Shown one piece after another: positions 45,861 through 55,073 of a DNA stretch of 64,000 nt; position 1 is the first letter of the stretch, and each line of letters opens with the position of its first letter. The stretch is from Ruegeria aquimaris (GTDB lineage: Bacteria; Pseudomonadota; Alphaproteobacteria; Rhodobacterales; Rhodobacteraceae): contig NZ_JAOWLB010000022.1 of assembly GCF_025751555.1 (NCBI RefSeq), forward strand, positions 1-64,000. Reading direction: 5' to 3'. Both the position numbers and the translations under genes were made by a program. Under the pieces are notes generated by a model, which was not told the DNA's origin, did not search any database, and was given only the letters and a program-made list of their open reading frames with translations.

Positions 45861-47171
45861 TCAGTCGCGGGGCGGGTTGCGGGTGATCCGGGCGCCCAGC
45901 GCATTCAGCCGCTCGTCGATCCGCTCGTATCCGCGTTCGATCTGCTGGGCGTTGTTGATGATCGAGGTGCCCTCGGCCCCCATGGCGGCGATCAGCATGG
46001 CCATGCCGGCGCGGATATCGGGGCTTTCCATCCGGGCGGCGCGCAGTTTCGCTGGGCCCGAGACCACCGCCCGGTGCGGATCGCACAGCACGATGCGGGC
46101 ACCCATGGCGATGAGCTTGTCGACGAAGAACATCCGCGATTCGAACATCTTCTCGAACATCAGGACCATGCCGTCACACTGGGTGGCGGTGACGATGGCG
46201 ATAGACATGGTGTCAGCCGGAAAGGCGGGCCAGGGCTGGTCCTCGATCTTGGGCACGTGGCCGCCGAAATCGGGAACGATACGCATCTCCTGGTTGGCAG
46301 GGATCAACAGGTCGTCGCCCTCGGTGGTGCAGCGGATGCCGAGGCGTTCGAACCCCATCAGGGTCGAGCGCAGGTGTTCCACCCCCGCCCCCGCGATGCG
46401 CAGGTCAGAGCGCGTGACCGCAGCCAGGCCGATGAGCGAGCCGACTTCGATATGATCGGGTCCGATCCGGTGTTCGACCGCGCCAAGGCTGTGACCGCCG
46501 TGAATGGTCATGCAGTTGGTGCCGATGCCTTCGATCTCGGCCCCCATGGCGATCAGGAAATGCGCCAGATCCTGCACATGCGGCTCGGATGCGCAGTTGC
46601 GCAGCACGGTGGTGCCGCGCGCAGCCACGGCGGCACAGAGCGCGTTTTCGGTCCCGGTGACCGAGGGTTCATCTAGGAAGACATCGGCGCCCACCAGATC
46701 GCGGGCGGTCAGCACATAGGCATCGTTCAGCTCGATCTCGGCGCCAAGCTGGCGCAGGGCCAGGAAATGGGTGTCGATGCGGCGGCGTCCGATCACGTCG
46801 CCGCCCGGCGGCGGCAGCGTGATCTGGCCGCAGCGCGCCAGCATCGGACCGGCCAGCAGGATCGAGGCGCGGATGCGCGAACACAGGTCTGGGTCGAGTG
46901 CGGTCGGGCGCAATTCCTTGGCATGGATGCGCAGGGCATTACGGTCGGTCCATTCGGCCTCGGCCCCGACCGAGCGGATCAGGGTCACCAGCGCCTCGAC
47001 ATCGCGGATACGCGGCACGTTGGTCAGGATCACCGGATATTCGGTCAGCAGGGCGGCGGCGACGATGGGCAGCGCCGCGTTCTTGTTGCCCGACGGCGAG
47101 ATCGTGCCAGACAGGCGCCGCCCGCCTTCGACGATGTATTCGATCCGCTCCTTGGGGTGCGATACGGCCAT
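45861..47171 (-). CDS. murA: UDP-N-acetylglucosamine 1-carboxyvinyltransferase MurA, Cys-to-Asp variant
   Basis: A 436-residue enzyme that adds enolpyruvate to UDP-GlcNAc, the first committed step of peptidoglycan synthesis, in the cytoplasm. The substrate motif [10 protein letters not shown] and two inverse alpha/beta domains are normal. At the active-site loop the usual GGC is GGD (Asp125 in [11 protein letters not shown]). Asp at this position works in mycobacteria and chlamydiae and makes the enzyme insensitive to fosfomycin, which alkylates the Cys. AGGAG precedes the ATG. Whether a second, Cys-type MurA exists elsewhere in the genome is unknown. Confidence 0.92.
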   Translation of the reverse strand: MAVSHPKERIEYIVEGGRRLSGTISPSGNKNAALPIVAAALLTEYPVILTNVPRIRDVEALVTLIRSVGAEAEWTDRNALRIHAKELRPTALDPDLCSRIRASILLAGPMLARCGQITLPPPGGDVIGRRRIDTHFLALRQLGAEIELNDAYVLTARDLVGADVFLDEPSVTGTENALCAAVAARGTTVLRNCASEPHVQDLAHFLIAMGAEIEGIGTNCMTIHGGHSLGAVEHRIGPDHIEVGSLIGLAAVTRSDLRIAGAGVEHLRSTLMGFERLGIRCTTEGDDLLIPANQEMRIVPDFGGHVPKIEDQPWPAFPADTMSIAIVTATQCDGMVLMFEKMFESRMFFVDKLIAMGARIVLCDPHRAVVSGPAKLRAARMESPDIRAGMAMLIAAMGAEGTSIINNAQQIERGYERIDERLNALGARITRNPPRD

Positions 47172-47246
47172 GCCTGATGCTCCTGCCTTGTTATTTGCCC
47201 GCCCTAGCAGGCGCGTTGCCGGGTGAAAAGACGCCCGATGCCGAAT

Positions 47247-47471
47247 TCACGGTATCATCCGGGCGACGACGCCAAAGAAGACCTCGGGGATGTCGGCCAG
47301 CGCATAGCCGCCGGGGCGCCAGCGGCTGGCATAGACCATCATGCCGACCGACACCGCCATCGACACCAGCCCCGCGACCGGGCGGCGCCCTTCGCTATAG
47401 GCCGATACGCTGGCCGGGATGGACAGGGCCGCAAGCACCAGCCCCATGACAAAGAGCGTGTCTGCGTCCAT
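47247..47471 (-). CDS. Small two-helix membrane protein, unknown function
   Basis: A 74-residue protein with two hydrophobic segments (about residues 5-24 and 31-47), so a small inner-membrane protein with a short tail. No family is recognised. GGAGGAAGGG precedes the ATG. It lies 29 nt downstream of pyk and 75 nt upstream of murA, all on one strand, so it is probably transcribed with them. Confidence 0.7.
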   Translation of the reverse strand: MDADTLFVMGLVLAALSIPASVSAYSEGRRPVAGLVSMAVSVGMMVYASRWRPGGYALADIPEVFFGVVARMIP

Positions 47472-47500
47472 GATCCCTTCCTCCCTCGGTCAGCCTCAGG

Positions 47501-48946
47501 TTAACCCGGGTCGGTATTGTAGATCAAACGCTCGTCACAGGGCGCGACACGCAGGATGTTGGTGGTGCCCGGCACGTTGAAGGGCACCCCCGCCGTCACT
47601 ACGATCTGATCCTTTTCCGAAGCGAACCCACCTGCCCGCGCAGCGCGCGCGGCATTGACCACAGCGCCCTTGAACCGCTCCAGTTCCGGGGTGATCACGC
47701 AATGACAACCCCAGCTGAGGCACAGTCTGCGGGCGGTGTCGAGCAGCGAGGTCATGGCGATGATCGGCACGCCCGGCCTTTCCCGCGCGGTCAGCAACGC
47801 GGTGGTGCCCGACTGGGTGAAACAGCAGATCGCCTTGATATCGGTTTTCTCGGCGATCTCGCGCGCGGCGGCGACGATCCCGTCAGCGATGGTGCTGCCC
47901 TTGGCGGTGCGCGAGGCGGCGATGATCTGGGTATAGGTCGGGTCGGCCTCGACCTCGATTGCGACTTTGTCCATGGTCCGCACCGCTTCGACCGGGTAAT
48001 GACCGGCGGCGGACTCGGCGCTGAGCATGATGGCGTCGGTGCCCTCGTAGATGGCGGTGGCCACGTCCGATACCTCGGCCCGGGTGGGCATCGGGCTTTC
48101 GATCATGCTTTCCAGCATCTGGGTGGCCACGATCACCGGCTTGGCGGCGGCGCGGCAGCGGCGCACCAGCCGCTTCTGGATGGGCGGCACCGCAGCGACA
48201 GGCAGTTCCACGCCGAGATCACCGCGCGCCACCATGATCCCGTCCGAGGCATCGAGGATCGCGTCGAAATCCTCGACCGCGGCCGGCTTCTCGATCTTCG
48301 ACAGGATCGCGGCGCGGCCATCGGCCAGCGTGCGCGCCTCGAACACGTCGCGGGCGCGCTGCACAAAGCTGAGCGCCAGCCAATCGACGCCGAGTTGGCA
48401 GGCGAACTCCAGATCGTCGCGGTCCTTTTCCGACAGTGCCGCCAGCGGCAGCACGACGTCGGGCACGTTGACCCCCTTGCGGTTCGAAATGGTGCCGCCG
48501 GTGATGACGGTGCAATCGGCGAAATCGGGACCGCATTCCAGAACCTTGAGGCGGATCTTGCCGTCGTTGACCAGCAGATGTGACCCGGCCTCTAGCGCCT
48601 GAAAGATCTCGGGATGGGGCAGGCAGACACGCACCGCATCCCCCGGCGCCGGATCGAGGTCGAGCCGGAAGGCCGCGCCTTCGGCCAGGTCCTCGGACCC
48701 ATTCTCAAAGGTGCCGACCCGCAGCTTGGGCCCCTGAAGATCGGCCAGGATGGCAATCGGGCTATCGAGATCCTTTTCCACCCGGCGGATGATCTCGTGC
48801 TTGGCGCGAATCTCGTCATGGGTGCCGTGGCTCATGTTCAGGCGGAATACGTCGGCGCCTGCCTCGTGCAGGGCGCGGATCATCTCGTAAGTGTCCGACG
48901 CCGGTCCCAGCGTTGCCACGATTTTCACTTTTCTCAGGCGACGCAT
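47501..48946 (-). CDS. pyk: Pyruvate kinase
   Basis: A 481-residue glycolytic enzyme that makes pyruvate and ATP from phosphoenolpyruvate. The N-terminal KVKIVATLGPASDTYEMIRA, the substrate and metal motifs (RLNMSHGTHD; ILSKIEKPAA; GIMVARGDLGVE) and IVATQMLESMIESPMPTRAE are all present. Length is normal. AAGGAG precedes the ATG at 48946; the frame extends 27 codons further without similarity. Confidence 0.95.
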   Translation of the reverse strand: MRRLRKVKIVATLGPASDTYEMIRALHEAGADVFRLNMSHGTHDEIRAKHEIIRRVEKDLDSPIAILADLQGPKLRVGTFENGSEDLAEGAAFRLDLDPAPGDAVRVCLPHPEIFQALEAGSHLLVNDGKIRLKVLECGPDFADCTVITGGTISNRKGVNVPDVVLPLAALSEKDRDDLEFACQLGVDWLALSFVQRARDVFEARTLADGRAAILSKIEKPAAVEDFDAILDASDGIMVARGDLGVELPVAAVPPIQKRLVRRCRAAAKPVIVATQMLESMIESPMPTRAEVSDVATAIYEGTDAIMLSAESAAGHYPVEAVRTMDKVAIEVEADPTYTQIIAASRTAKGSTIADGIVAAAREIAEKTDIKAICCFTQSGTTALLTARERPGVPIIAMTSLLDTARRLCLSWGCHCVITPELERFKGAVVNAARAARAGGFASEKDQIVVTAGVPFNVPGTTNILRVAPCDERLIYNTDPG

Positions 48947-49063
48947 GCCCCACAACTCCTTTGCCTCAAGATTGTTACCGCAAACATGCAGCAGGCCCGT
49001 TATGGCCCAATTCCCTTTTGCAGGCAACTGCCCTACACCTGCACCAAACTAGATGACAGGCCC

Positions 49064-49801
49064 ATGACTTACACCCCGTTTTTTGTGCACGGCGAAGATC
49101 GCCCGTCCCGCTGGCTGATCACCTGCGACCATGCCACCAATATCGTTCCCCCCGATGTGTGTGGCGGCGACCTGGGGCTGGCGCGCGAGGATATGGAACG
49201 CCATATCGCCTATGACGTGGGCGCCTATGAGGTCTCGCGCCATCTGGGCGAGCTGCTGGATGCCCCGGTGATCGCCGCCAACTTCTCGCGTCTGGTGATC
49301 GACCCGAACCGGGGCGAGGACGATCCGACCCTGCTGATGAAACTCTATGACGGGTCGATCATTCCCGGCAACCGCCACGCGGACGCGGCCGAGCGGGAAC
49401 GGCGGCTGAACATGTGTTACCGGCCCTATCATGACGCGCTGGCACGGCTGGCCGCGCGACCCGGCGCGGTGATCGTGTCGATGCATTCGTTCACCCGGCA
49501 ATTGCGCGGGCGCGACCCGCGCCCCTGGCACATCGGCATCCTGCATACCGAGGACGAGCGCCTGTCGCGCCCGCTGGTGGCGCAGCTCAGGGCCGAGAAT
49601 GACCTCTGCGTCGGCGTCAACGAGCCCTATTCCGGCGTCCTGCCGGGCGATGCCATCGACAAGCATTGCACCGCCTTCCGCCGCCCCAATGCCCTGATCG
49701 AGATCCGCAACGACCTGATCGGCGAGCATGACGGCCAACGCGCCTGGGCGGACCGGCTGGCGCCGATCCTGGAACGGGCACTGGTCGACAGCGGGCTTTG
49801 A
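49064..49801 (+). CDS. N-formylglutamate amidohydrolase-family protein
   Basis: A 245-residue zinc-type amidohydrolase of the FGase family. The start WLITCDHATNIVPP carries the metal His/Asp, ANFSRLVIDPNRGEDDPTLL is diagnostic, and VSMHSFTRQ follows. Classical members release formate from N-formyl-glutamate in histidine breakdown. No hut genes are near. It might act on another N-acylated amino acid. The ATG at 49064 has GACAGG upstream. It diverges from pyk. Confidence 0.85.
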   Translation: MTYTPFFVHGEDRPSRWLITCDHATNIVPPDVCGGDLGLAREDMERHIAYDVGAYEVSRHLGELLDAPVIAANFSRLVIDPNRGEDDPTLLMKLYDGSIIPGNRHADAAERERRLNMCYRPYHDALARLAARPGAVIVSMHSFTRQLRGRDPRPWHIGILHTEDERLSRPLVAQLRAENDLCVGVNEPYSGVLPGDAIDKHCTAFRRPNALIEIRNDLIGEHDGQRAWADRLAPILERALVDSGL

Positions 49802-49868
49802 ACATCGGCAAGGTTGTCGCCGCCGGGCGCGGTTGCTACCTCTGCTGTAACAATCGAGGAGAGTTCCA

Positions 49869-50183
49869 ATGGATCAGCAAACCGAGATCGAGATTCAGGC
49901 CGCCGCCTTTCGCCGCCTGCAACAGCACCTGATGCAGGACCGCACCGACGTGCAGAACATCGACCTGATGAACATGGCCGGGTTCTGCCGCAACTGCCTG
50001 GCGCGCTGGTACCAGGAGGCGGCCAATGCCAAGGGCATTGAAATGGGCAAGGAAGAGGCGCGCGAGATCTACTATGGCATGACCATGGCCGAGTGGAAAT
50101 CCAAGTATCAGACCGAGGCCAGCGCCGAGAAACAGGCGGCCTTCGAAGTGGCGTTCAAGGAAAACGTCACCGACAAGGGCTGA
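49869..50183 (+). CDS. DUF1244-family protein
   Basis: A 104-residue soluble helical protein of the DUF1244 family, common in alphaproteobacteria. The core NMAGFCRNCLARWYQEAANAKGI contains two Cys (CRNC) that could bind metal. Function is unknown. AGGAGAG precedes the ATG. Its last 17 nt overlap the 3' end of the convergent CoA-transferase gene. Confidence 0.88.
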   Translation: MDQQTEIEIQAAAFRRLQQHLMQDRTDVQNIDLMNMAGFCRNCLARWYQEAANAKGIEMGKEEAREIYYGMTMAEWKSKYQTEASAEKQAAFEVAFKENVTDKG

Positions 50184-51360
50184 ACACGACGCCCTGCGCG
50201 GCGAGGCTGTCGAACTCTGCCGCGCCAATGCCCAGCTCGCCCAGCACCGCCCGGCTGTCCTGCCCATGGGCACGCGGCGGATGGCTCAGTTCCGGCCCGC
50301 CGTGGTCATAGAGAAACCCGGCCACGGTAAAGCTCTGCCCGCCCTGCGCCTGCACCACGCCACGCGTGGTGAATTGCGGCTCGTCCAGCGCCTGTTTCAG
50401 GTCGCGGACCCGCGCCGCCGGGACGTGATGCGCGTTCAGCAGATCCTCCCATTCGGCGGCGGGGCGGGTTCTGAGCACCTGTGCCAGCAGCGAGGCGTCG
50501 CTGTCCCGCCGCGCGCTGATCCTGTCGCGCGGGGTGGCTTCGATCTCGGCCGCAGCCTCGGGCGCACCGACAGCCCGCATCAGGCCAGCCATCTGGGCAT
50601 TGGTATAGGCGCCGATCATCAGTGTGCCTTCGGCGGTTTCATAGGCGGCATAACCGGCAAGATTGGGATCGCGGTTGCCATGCGGACGCGGTGCGGCGCC
50701 GCTGGACAGCGTGCCAAAGGTGCTGGAGTTCATCAGCATCAGCGCGCAATCGCTCATCGCGACGTCGATCCGCCGCCCCTGCCCGGTCTGCGCCCGGGCA
50801 AACAGCGCCGCCGAAATCGCCAGCGCCGCCTGCGCGCCGGTGCCATAGTCGATCACCGCCGGGCCGATGCGCACCGGCGGGCTGTCGGCCTCGCCATTGG
50901 CGGCCATCACGCCGGTAAAGGCCTGTATCACCACATCATAGGCGGGATGCGCCGCCTTGTCCCCGGTGGCGCCATAGCCTGAGATCGCGCAATAGATCAG
51001 ATCCGGCTTCAGTGCCGACAGACGGTCATACTCCAGGCCCAGCGCCGTCACCGCATGCGCGGTGTAGTTCTGCACCACCACGTCGGCCGTCTTGACAAGC
51101 CGGTCAAAGACTTCCCGCCCGGCGTCGGATTTCAGGTCCAGCGCAAGGGTCCGCTTGCCGCTCGCCTGCGCCTGAAACACCAGCCCCATGCCAGCGGCGT
51201 TCAGCGCCGGATCGGCGCCCTCAGTCCTTGTCATGTCGGGCCGGTCCACCGGCTCGATCTTGATCACCTCAGCCCCGAGCACCGCCAGTTGATAGGTGCA
51301 GAATGGACCAGCAAACACATGGGTCAGATCAAGAACCCGGATCCCCTCGAACGGTCGCAT
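50167..51360 (-). CDS. CaiB/BaiF-family class III CoA-transferase
   Basis: A 397-residue enzyme that moves CoA between carboxylic acids. The N-terminal VLDLTHVFAGPFCTYQLAVLGAEVIKIEP is typical (read here as separate motifs VLDLTHVFAGPFC and LGAEVIKIEP), and the catalytic Asp stands in AVIDYGTGAQAAL (about residue 169). AGGAGGCACG precedes the ATG. It overlaps DUF1244 convergently. Acids used are not known. Confidence 0.88.
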   Translation of the reverse strand: MRPFEGIRVLDLTHVFAGPFCTYQLAVLGAEVIKIEPVDRPDMTRTEGADPALNAAGMGLVFQAQASGKRTLALDLKSDAGREVFDRLVKTADVVVQNYTAHAVTALGLEYDRLSALKPDLIYCAISGYGATGDKAAHPAYDVVIQAFTGVMAANGEADSPPVRIGPAVIDYGTGAQAALAISAALFARAQTGQGRRIDVAMSDCALMLMNSSTFGTLSSGAAPRPHGNRDPNLAGYAAYETAEGTLMIGAYTNAQMAGLMRAVGAPEAAAEIEATPRDRISARRDSDASLLAQVLRTRPAAEWEDLLNAHHVPAARVRDLKQALDEPQFTTRGVVQAQGGQSFTVAGFLYDHGGPELSHPPRAHGQDSRAVLGELGIGAAEFDSLAAQGVVFSPCR

Positions 51361-51512
51361 CGTGCCTCCTGTGGTCTATTGCCAGCCTGTCGGTCCCGCA
51401 CCGCGCTGGCATGGCCACCGGCGTCATTTCCGCGTCGTTTCCTGACCATATCGACGCCTGCTGCCGCCAAAGCCTCGGCTCCGGATCGGCAAGGCTTCTC
51501 GAGCAGCGGTCG

Positions 51513-52124
51513 CTAATGCGACGCTACCGGCCCTGCACCGTTTTGCGGAGTGTCTGGCAAACCGGCCTGACGAAGACGATCGACAAGGCATTCCATCCGG
51601 TCGTGGTCTTCGTAAAGCTCCTGCGAACGGACATATTCGATGGACAGCGACGGGTCGTCGGTCAAGGCCTCGCCGATCAGGATCCGCGCCCGTTCGATAT
51701 CGCCCCGCGCGATCCGTGCCGCGGCCCGGTAAAAACGGGTGCGCCGGGTCTGAAACGGAAGGTCCAGCGCAGCGCGGTTGACGTCTTCGAACCGGCCCAG
51801 TGCGTAAAGCGCCGCGATCCGCTCTTCGACCACCCAGACCGGCAGGTACGGGTCCAGTCCTTCGGCCCGGTCCAGCAAACCGAACGCCCGCTCGGGTTCG
51901 CCGGCGAAGGTGAAGAAAGCCGCGCAACGACCCACGATATAGGCGTCGTTCGGGGCCAGTTCCAAAGCTTTTTCATGATGGCGACGGCTGCTCGCATAGT
52001 CGCGATGCCGCTTGATCAGAACGATACCCAAAATACGGTGCAACTCGGGATCTGACGGATCCAGTTCGAGCGCCCGCATCAGCAGTTTCTCGGACTGGCC
52101 GAGGTCGAAATCGGGCAGGTACGA
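51513..52124 (-). pseudogene. TPR-containing C-terminal part of a cyclase gene cut by an in-frame TGA
   Basis: This stretch continues the frame of the cyclase gene directly after TGA (52127-52125 on the minus strand). It encodes tetratricopeptide repeats (ALELDPSDPELHRILGIVLI, then KALELAPNDAYIVGRCAAFF, then DRAEGLDPYLPVWVV) that normally end such proteins. The first internal ATG (52079) has no ribosome-binding site. A single base change from TGG (Trp) or a similar codon would restore a protein of about 582 residues. It could be a real nonsense mutation, a sequence error or an element read by read-through. Confidence 0.65.
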
Positions 52125-53261
52125 TCAGGCGCAAACCTCCATCGCCAAGGGGCGGGCAAACCCGGGATCGGCCTCTTGTGCCTTGCGGAACCAGCCGATC
52201 GCCTGACGGGCATGGCTGTTGTAGATGCCGCTCAGCCGGTGCTCTTCGAGGCCGCGCAGATAGAACTCGTAGGCGGACATGTTCTCAGGCCGTTTCTGCC
52301 GGGCCGCACCGATTTCCGCATGATCGATCCGGCCCGATACGGTTGCCGCAACCCGTGCGGCGATTTCTTCCATTGCATCCAGCAGTTCATTGAACGGGCG
52401 CTGGATGCGTTCGCTCCAGATCAGTTCGCCGTTCCGGGTGCCGCTCAGCTCGATCGACAGCCGGACCCGATCGCCAAGCTTGCGAATGGTGCCCGACAGG
52501 ACATAGCGCACTCCAAGACGCTGGCCGACGGCGGTCGGATCGTTGGTGTCAACCGCATGGCTGGCCGTGCGGGAACTGACAAAGAGAGGACGGATCAGGC
52601 TGAGTTCGTGAATCAGGTCGTCGGTGAGACCATCGGCCAGAAAAGCCCGATCCTCGTCCGCGCCTGTTGTCACCCGGAAGGGCAGCACCGCCACCGAGTT
52701 TGGGCGCAGCGCAACGGCGGGCTCATCGCGGGTCGGTGCAATCTGATAGACATGGCGATCCGCACTTTGCGACACGCGATAAACCCGCACGGGTTCGGCG
52801 ATACCTTTCAGGTGGCGCGGTTCCAGCGTTTCGAACTTGCAGGATGAAACCTTGACCACGTGGGTAAACAGCGTTTCCGAAACGTCAATGGCACCGGGAT
52901 CGGCCGTGGCCTGCAATCGTGCGGCCACGTTCACACCTTCGCCCTTCAGATCGTCTCCATCCGCAACCACATCGGCGACATGCAGACCGAACCGCATGTC
53001 TTCGGCTGTGTGTTCACCACCGCCCCCCAGACGGGCACGGGTTTCGATGGCGGCGCGCAACGCGCTGACCGGGCTGCGGAACTCGGCCAGCACGGAATCG
53101 CCCGCCGTGTCGAAGACACGACCACCGGCCCGTTCGATACACTCCCGCGCTATACCAAGCACAGAGGAGATACGCACAAGCGCACCTTCCTCGTCAGCCT
53201 GCAAAAACGCAGTCGACCCGACGAAATCGGCGATCAGGATGGCGGCAAGTCGGCGTTCCAT
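52125..53261 (-). CDS. Class III adenylate/guanylate cyclase with TolB/FlgO-like domain, truncated
   Basis: A 378-residue product as it stands. The cyclase domain (residues 1-165) has the metal Asp residues in ILIADFVGST and TAGDSVLAEF and the Asn/Arg in EGVNVAARLQ. The usual adenine-specifying Lys before the second Asp is replaced (FDTAGD), so nucleotide preference is uncertain. Residues about 185-320 form a TolB-N/FlgO-like domain (SVAVLPFRVTTGADEDRAFL; LTDDLIHEL), then the first TPR helices, cut off by TGA. The full-length family continues into TPR repeats, found here after the stop. Confidence 0.8.
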   Translation of the reverse strand: MERRLAAILIADFVGSTAFLQADEEGALVRISSVLGIARECIERAGGRVFDTAGDSVLAEFRSPVSALRAAIETRARLGGGGEHTAEDMRFGLHVADVVADGDDLKGEGVNVAARLQATADPGAIDVSETLFTHVVKVSSCKFETLEPRHLKGIAEPVRVYRVSQSADRHVYQIAPTRDEPAVALRPNSVAVLPFRVTTGADEDRAFLADGLTDDLIHELSLIRPLFVSSRTASHAVDTNDPTAVGQRLGVRYVLSGTIRKLGDRVRLSIELSGTRNGELIWSERIQRPFNELLDAMEEIAARVAATVSGRIDHAEIGAARQKRPENMSAYEFYLRGLEEHRLSGIYNSHARQAIGWFRKAQEADPGFARPLAMEVCA

Positions 53262-53301
53262 AGCACGATGATAGGGCCGCGCGCCGTTGATTCAAAGCGC
53301 C

Positions 53302-54162
53302 TTAGATCGCCGTCTTGCGCGCCTCGTCGAGGTAGATCTCGCGCAGGCGGCGGGCGATGGGGCCAGGGGTGCCATCGCCCAGCGCGACGCCGTCGATCTC
53401 GACCACCGGCATGACAAAGGCGCTGGCCGAGGTGGTGAACGCTTCGTCCGCCGCCTTTGCTTCGTCGATGGTGAACAGCCGCTCCTCGACCTCCATCTGC
53501 GCCTCTTTGGCCAGACGCATCACCGCCTTGCGGGTGATCCCGTGCAGGATGTTGTTGGACAGCGGCCGGGTCACGATCTTGCCTGCCTTGACGAAATAGG
53601 CGTTGTTCGAGGTGCCCTCGGTCACAAAACCGTCTTCGACCAGCCAGGCGTCGTCGCAACCGGCCTTCTTGGCCATCATCTTGCCCATCGACGGATAGAG
53701 CAGCTGCACCGTCTTGATGTCGCGACGGCCCCAGCGGATATCCTCGATCGAGATGATCTTGGCACCTTTCCTGGCCGCCGGATTGTCGGCCAGGCCGGGC
53801 TTGTTCTGGGTGAACAACACCAGCGTCGGCGGGGTATCGGCCGAAGGGAACACAAAATCCCGGTCGCCATCCGACCCGCGGCTGACCTGAAGATAGACCA
53901 GCCCCTCATCGATGCCATTCAGTTCCACCAGCTTGCGGTGAATCTCCAGCAGCTCTTCCTTGGTGCAGGGTTCGGACATGTCCAACTCGTCCAGCGAGCG
54001 TTTCAGGCGCACCGCGTGGCCCTCGAAATCGATCAGCTTGCCATCCAGAACGCTGGTCACCTCGTAAACCGCATCCGCCATCAGAAAGCCGCGGTCGAAG
54101 ATGGAAACCTTGGCCTCGGTCTCGGGCAGGTATTCGCCATTAACGTAAACGGTACGGGTCAT
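53302..54162 (-). CDS. dat: D-amino-acid aminotransferase
   Basis: A 286-residue fold-type IV PLP enzyme that swaps the amino group between D-amino acids and 2-oxo acids, for example D-alanine and 2-oxoglutarate to pyruvate and D-glutamate. The motifs ISIFDRGF-type (VSIFDRGFLMADAVYEVT), the PLP Lys in RRDIKTVQLL and the phosphate loop FVTEGTSNNAYFV are seen. AAAGGAGCCACAC precedes the ATG at 54162. It ends a same-strand group with the D-glutamate genes dgcN and dgcA. Confidence 0.88.
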   Translation of the reverse strand: MTRTVYVNGEYLPETEAKVSIFDRGFLMADAVYEVTSVLDGKLIDFEGHAVRLKRSLDELDMSEPCTKEELLEIHRKLVELNGIDEGLVYLQVSRGSDGDRDFVFPSADTPPTLVLFTQNKPGLADNPAARKGAKIISIEDIRWGRRDIKTVQLLYPSMGKMMAKKAGCDDAWLVEDGFVTEGTSNNAYFVKAGKIVTRPLSNNILHGITRKAVMRLAKEAQMEVEERLFTIDEAKAADEAFTTSASAFVMPVVEIDGVALGDGTPGPIARRLREIYLDEARKTAI

Positions 54163-54212
54163 GTGTGGCTCCTTTGGGACATGCCGCGTCTTGCGGCGAT
54201 TAAGGGTCTGCG

Positions 54213-55061
54213 TCAAGCCCGGCCCGCCTGCGGAAAACGCAGGTCGGTGACATCGACAACAAAAAACGGGAACCAGGCATCGGTTCCGAAATGATTGCCC
54301 GCCTCGACATGAGTCGGGATGCGGATGCCGGAGAAATCTTGGTCATTGGAAAGAAAGGCACCAAAGGGCTGTTCGCGCCAAACGCCTTCGGGGTTTGCAT
54401 TGCTCCAGCGGGTAAAGGCGATCTGTACCGGCGCGCCCGCGGCATCCACCGTGAGGTCGATCGCCTGCTCCATCCCCAGATGCTCGATCGTCACGCGGGC
54501 CGAATTCTCGTCAATGCCCGTCCAGGTAACACCCGGGCGCGGAAGGACCGCAGCCGGTGTCCACATCACCGCCTCGGCGGCATAGCGGCCAAAGGCCGAG
54601 CGACGATGATCAGCTGTGCCGCCATAGCGCGCGACCGGCACCAGCCCGGCCAGCCAGAACCGGGTCCAGCTGCCGGAATCCGAGCCCGACAACCGACGCA
54701 GGCCGCGCCCGGTCCGCATGGACCAGACAAAACCATGCGGGCTGGCAAGGGTCTGCCGCGCCGTCATCGGCATGTAGCCCGGGCGCGCCTTGTCTCCCAT
54801 GCCGAACTGGCCCTGCATCTCCAACTCGGCAACGCTGAAAAGTTCGGCATTGGGCGCAATAGCCCAGTGAAAGAACCGGCGTGCAGGCTCTGGCAGATCG
54901 GCCACGATCTGCGGGTCGAACCGTTCGGGCGCGGCGGGCTGAAAACGGGCAAGGCGCAGTGCCTCGCCCTCGTCCGCGCGCAGGTCGCGGCGGCGCCACA
55001 GCGCCAGGACAGCCAGACAGGCAAGACACGCACCAGCCAGTCCGATGGCCCAGGCCGCCAT
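54213..55061 (-). CDS. DUF6544-like membrane-anchored protein
   Basis: A 282-residue protein with an N-terminal hydrophobic segment (AIGLAGACLACLAVLALW) and an extracytoplasmic domain that resembles DUF6544 (MQGQFGMGDKARPGYMPMTA; SPHGFVWSM; RYAAEAVMWTPAAVLP). Function is unknown; the fold may bind a lipid. It lies 12 nt after dgcA and 50 nt before dat, so it is part of the D-glutamate group's transcript. Confidence 0.72.
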   Translation of the reverse strand: MAAWAIGLAGACLACLAVLALWRRRDLRADEGEALRLARFQPAAPERFDPQIVADLPEPARRFFHWAIAPNAELFSVAELEMQGQFGMGDKARPGYMPMTARQTLASPHGFVWSMRTGRGLRRLSGSDSGSWTRFWLAGLVPVARYGGTADHRRSAFGRYAAEAVMWTPAAVLPRPGVTWTGIDENSARVTIEHLGMEQAIDLTVDAAGAPVQIAFTRWSNANPEGVWREQPFGAFLSNDQDFSGIRIPTHVEAGNHFGTDAWFPFFVVDVTDLRFPQAGRA

Positions 55062-55073
55062 TGCACGCGCGCC

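Noticed and set aside
52125-52127. Selenocysteine at the internal TGA of the cyclase gene
   Set aside because: The position is in a TPR helix, where Trp or another bulky residue is usual, not in a redox motif. No SECIS-like hairpin is evident just after it.
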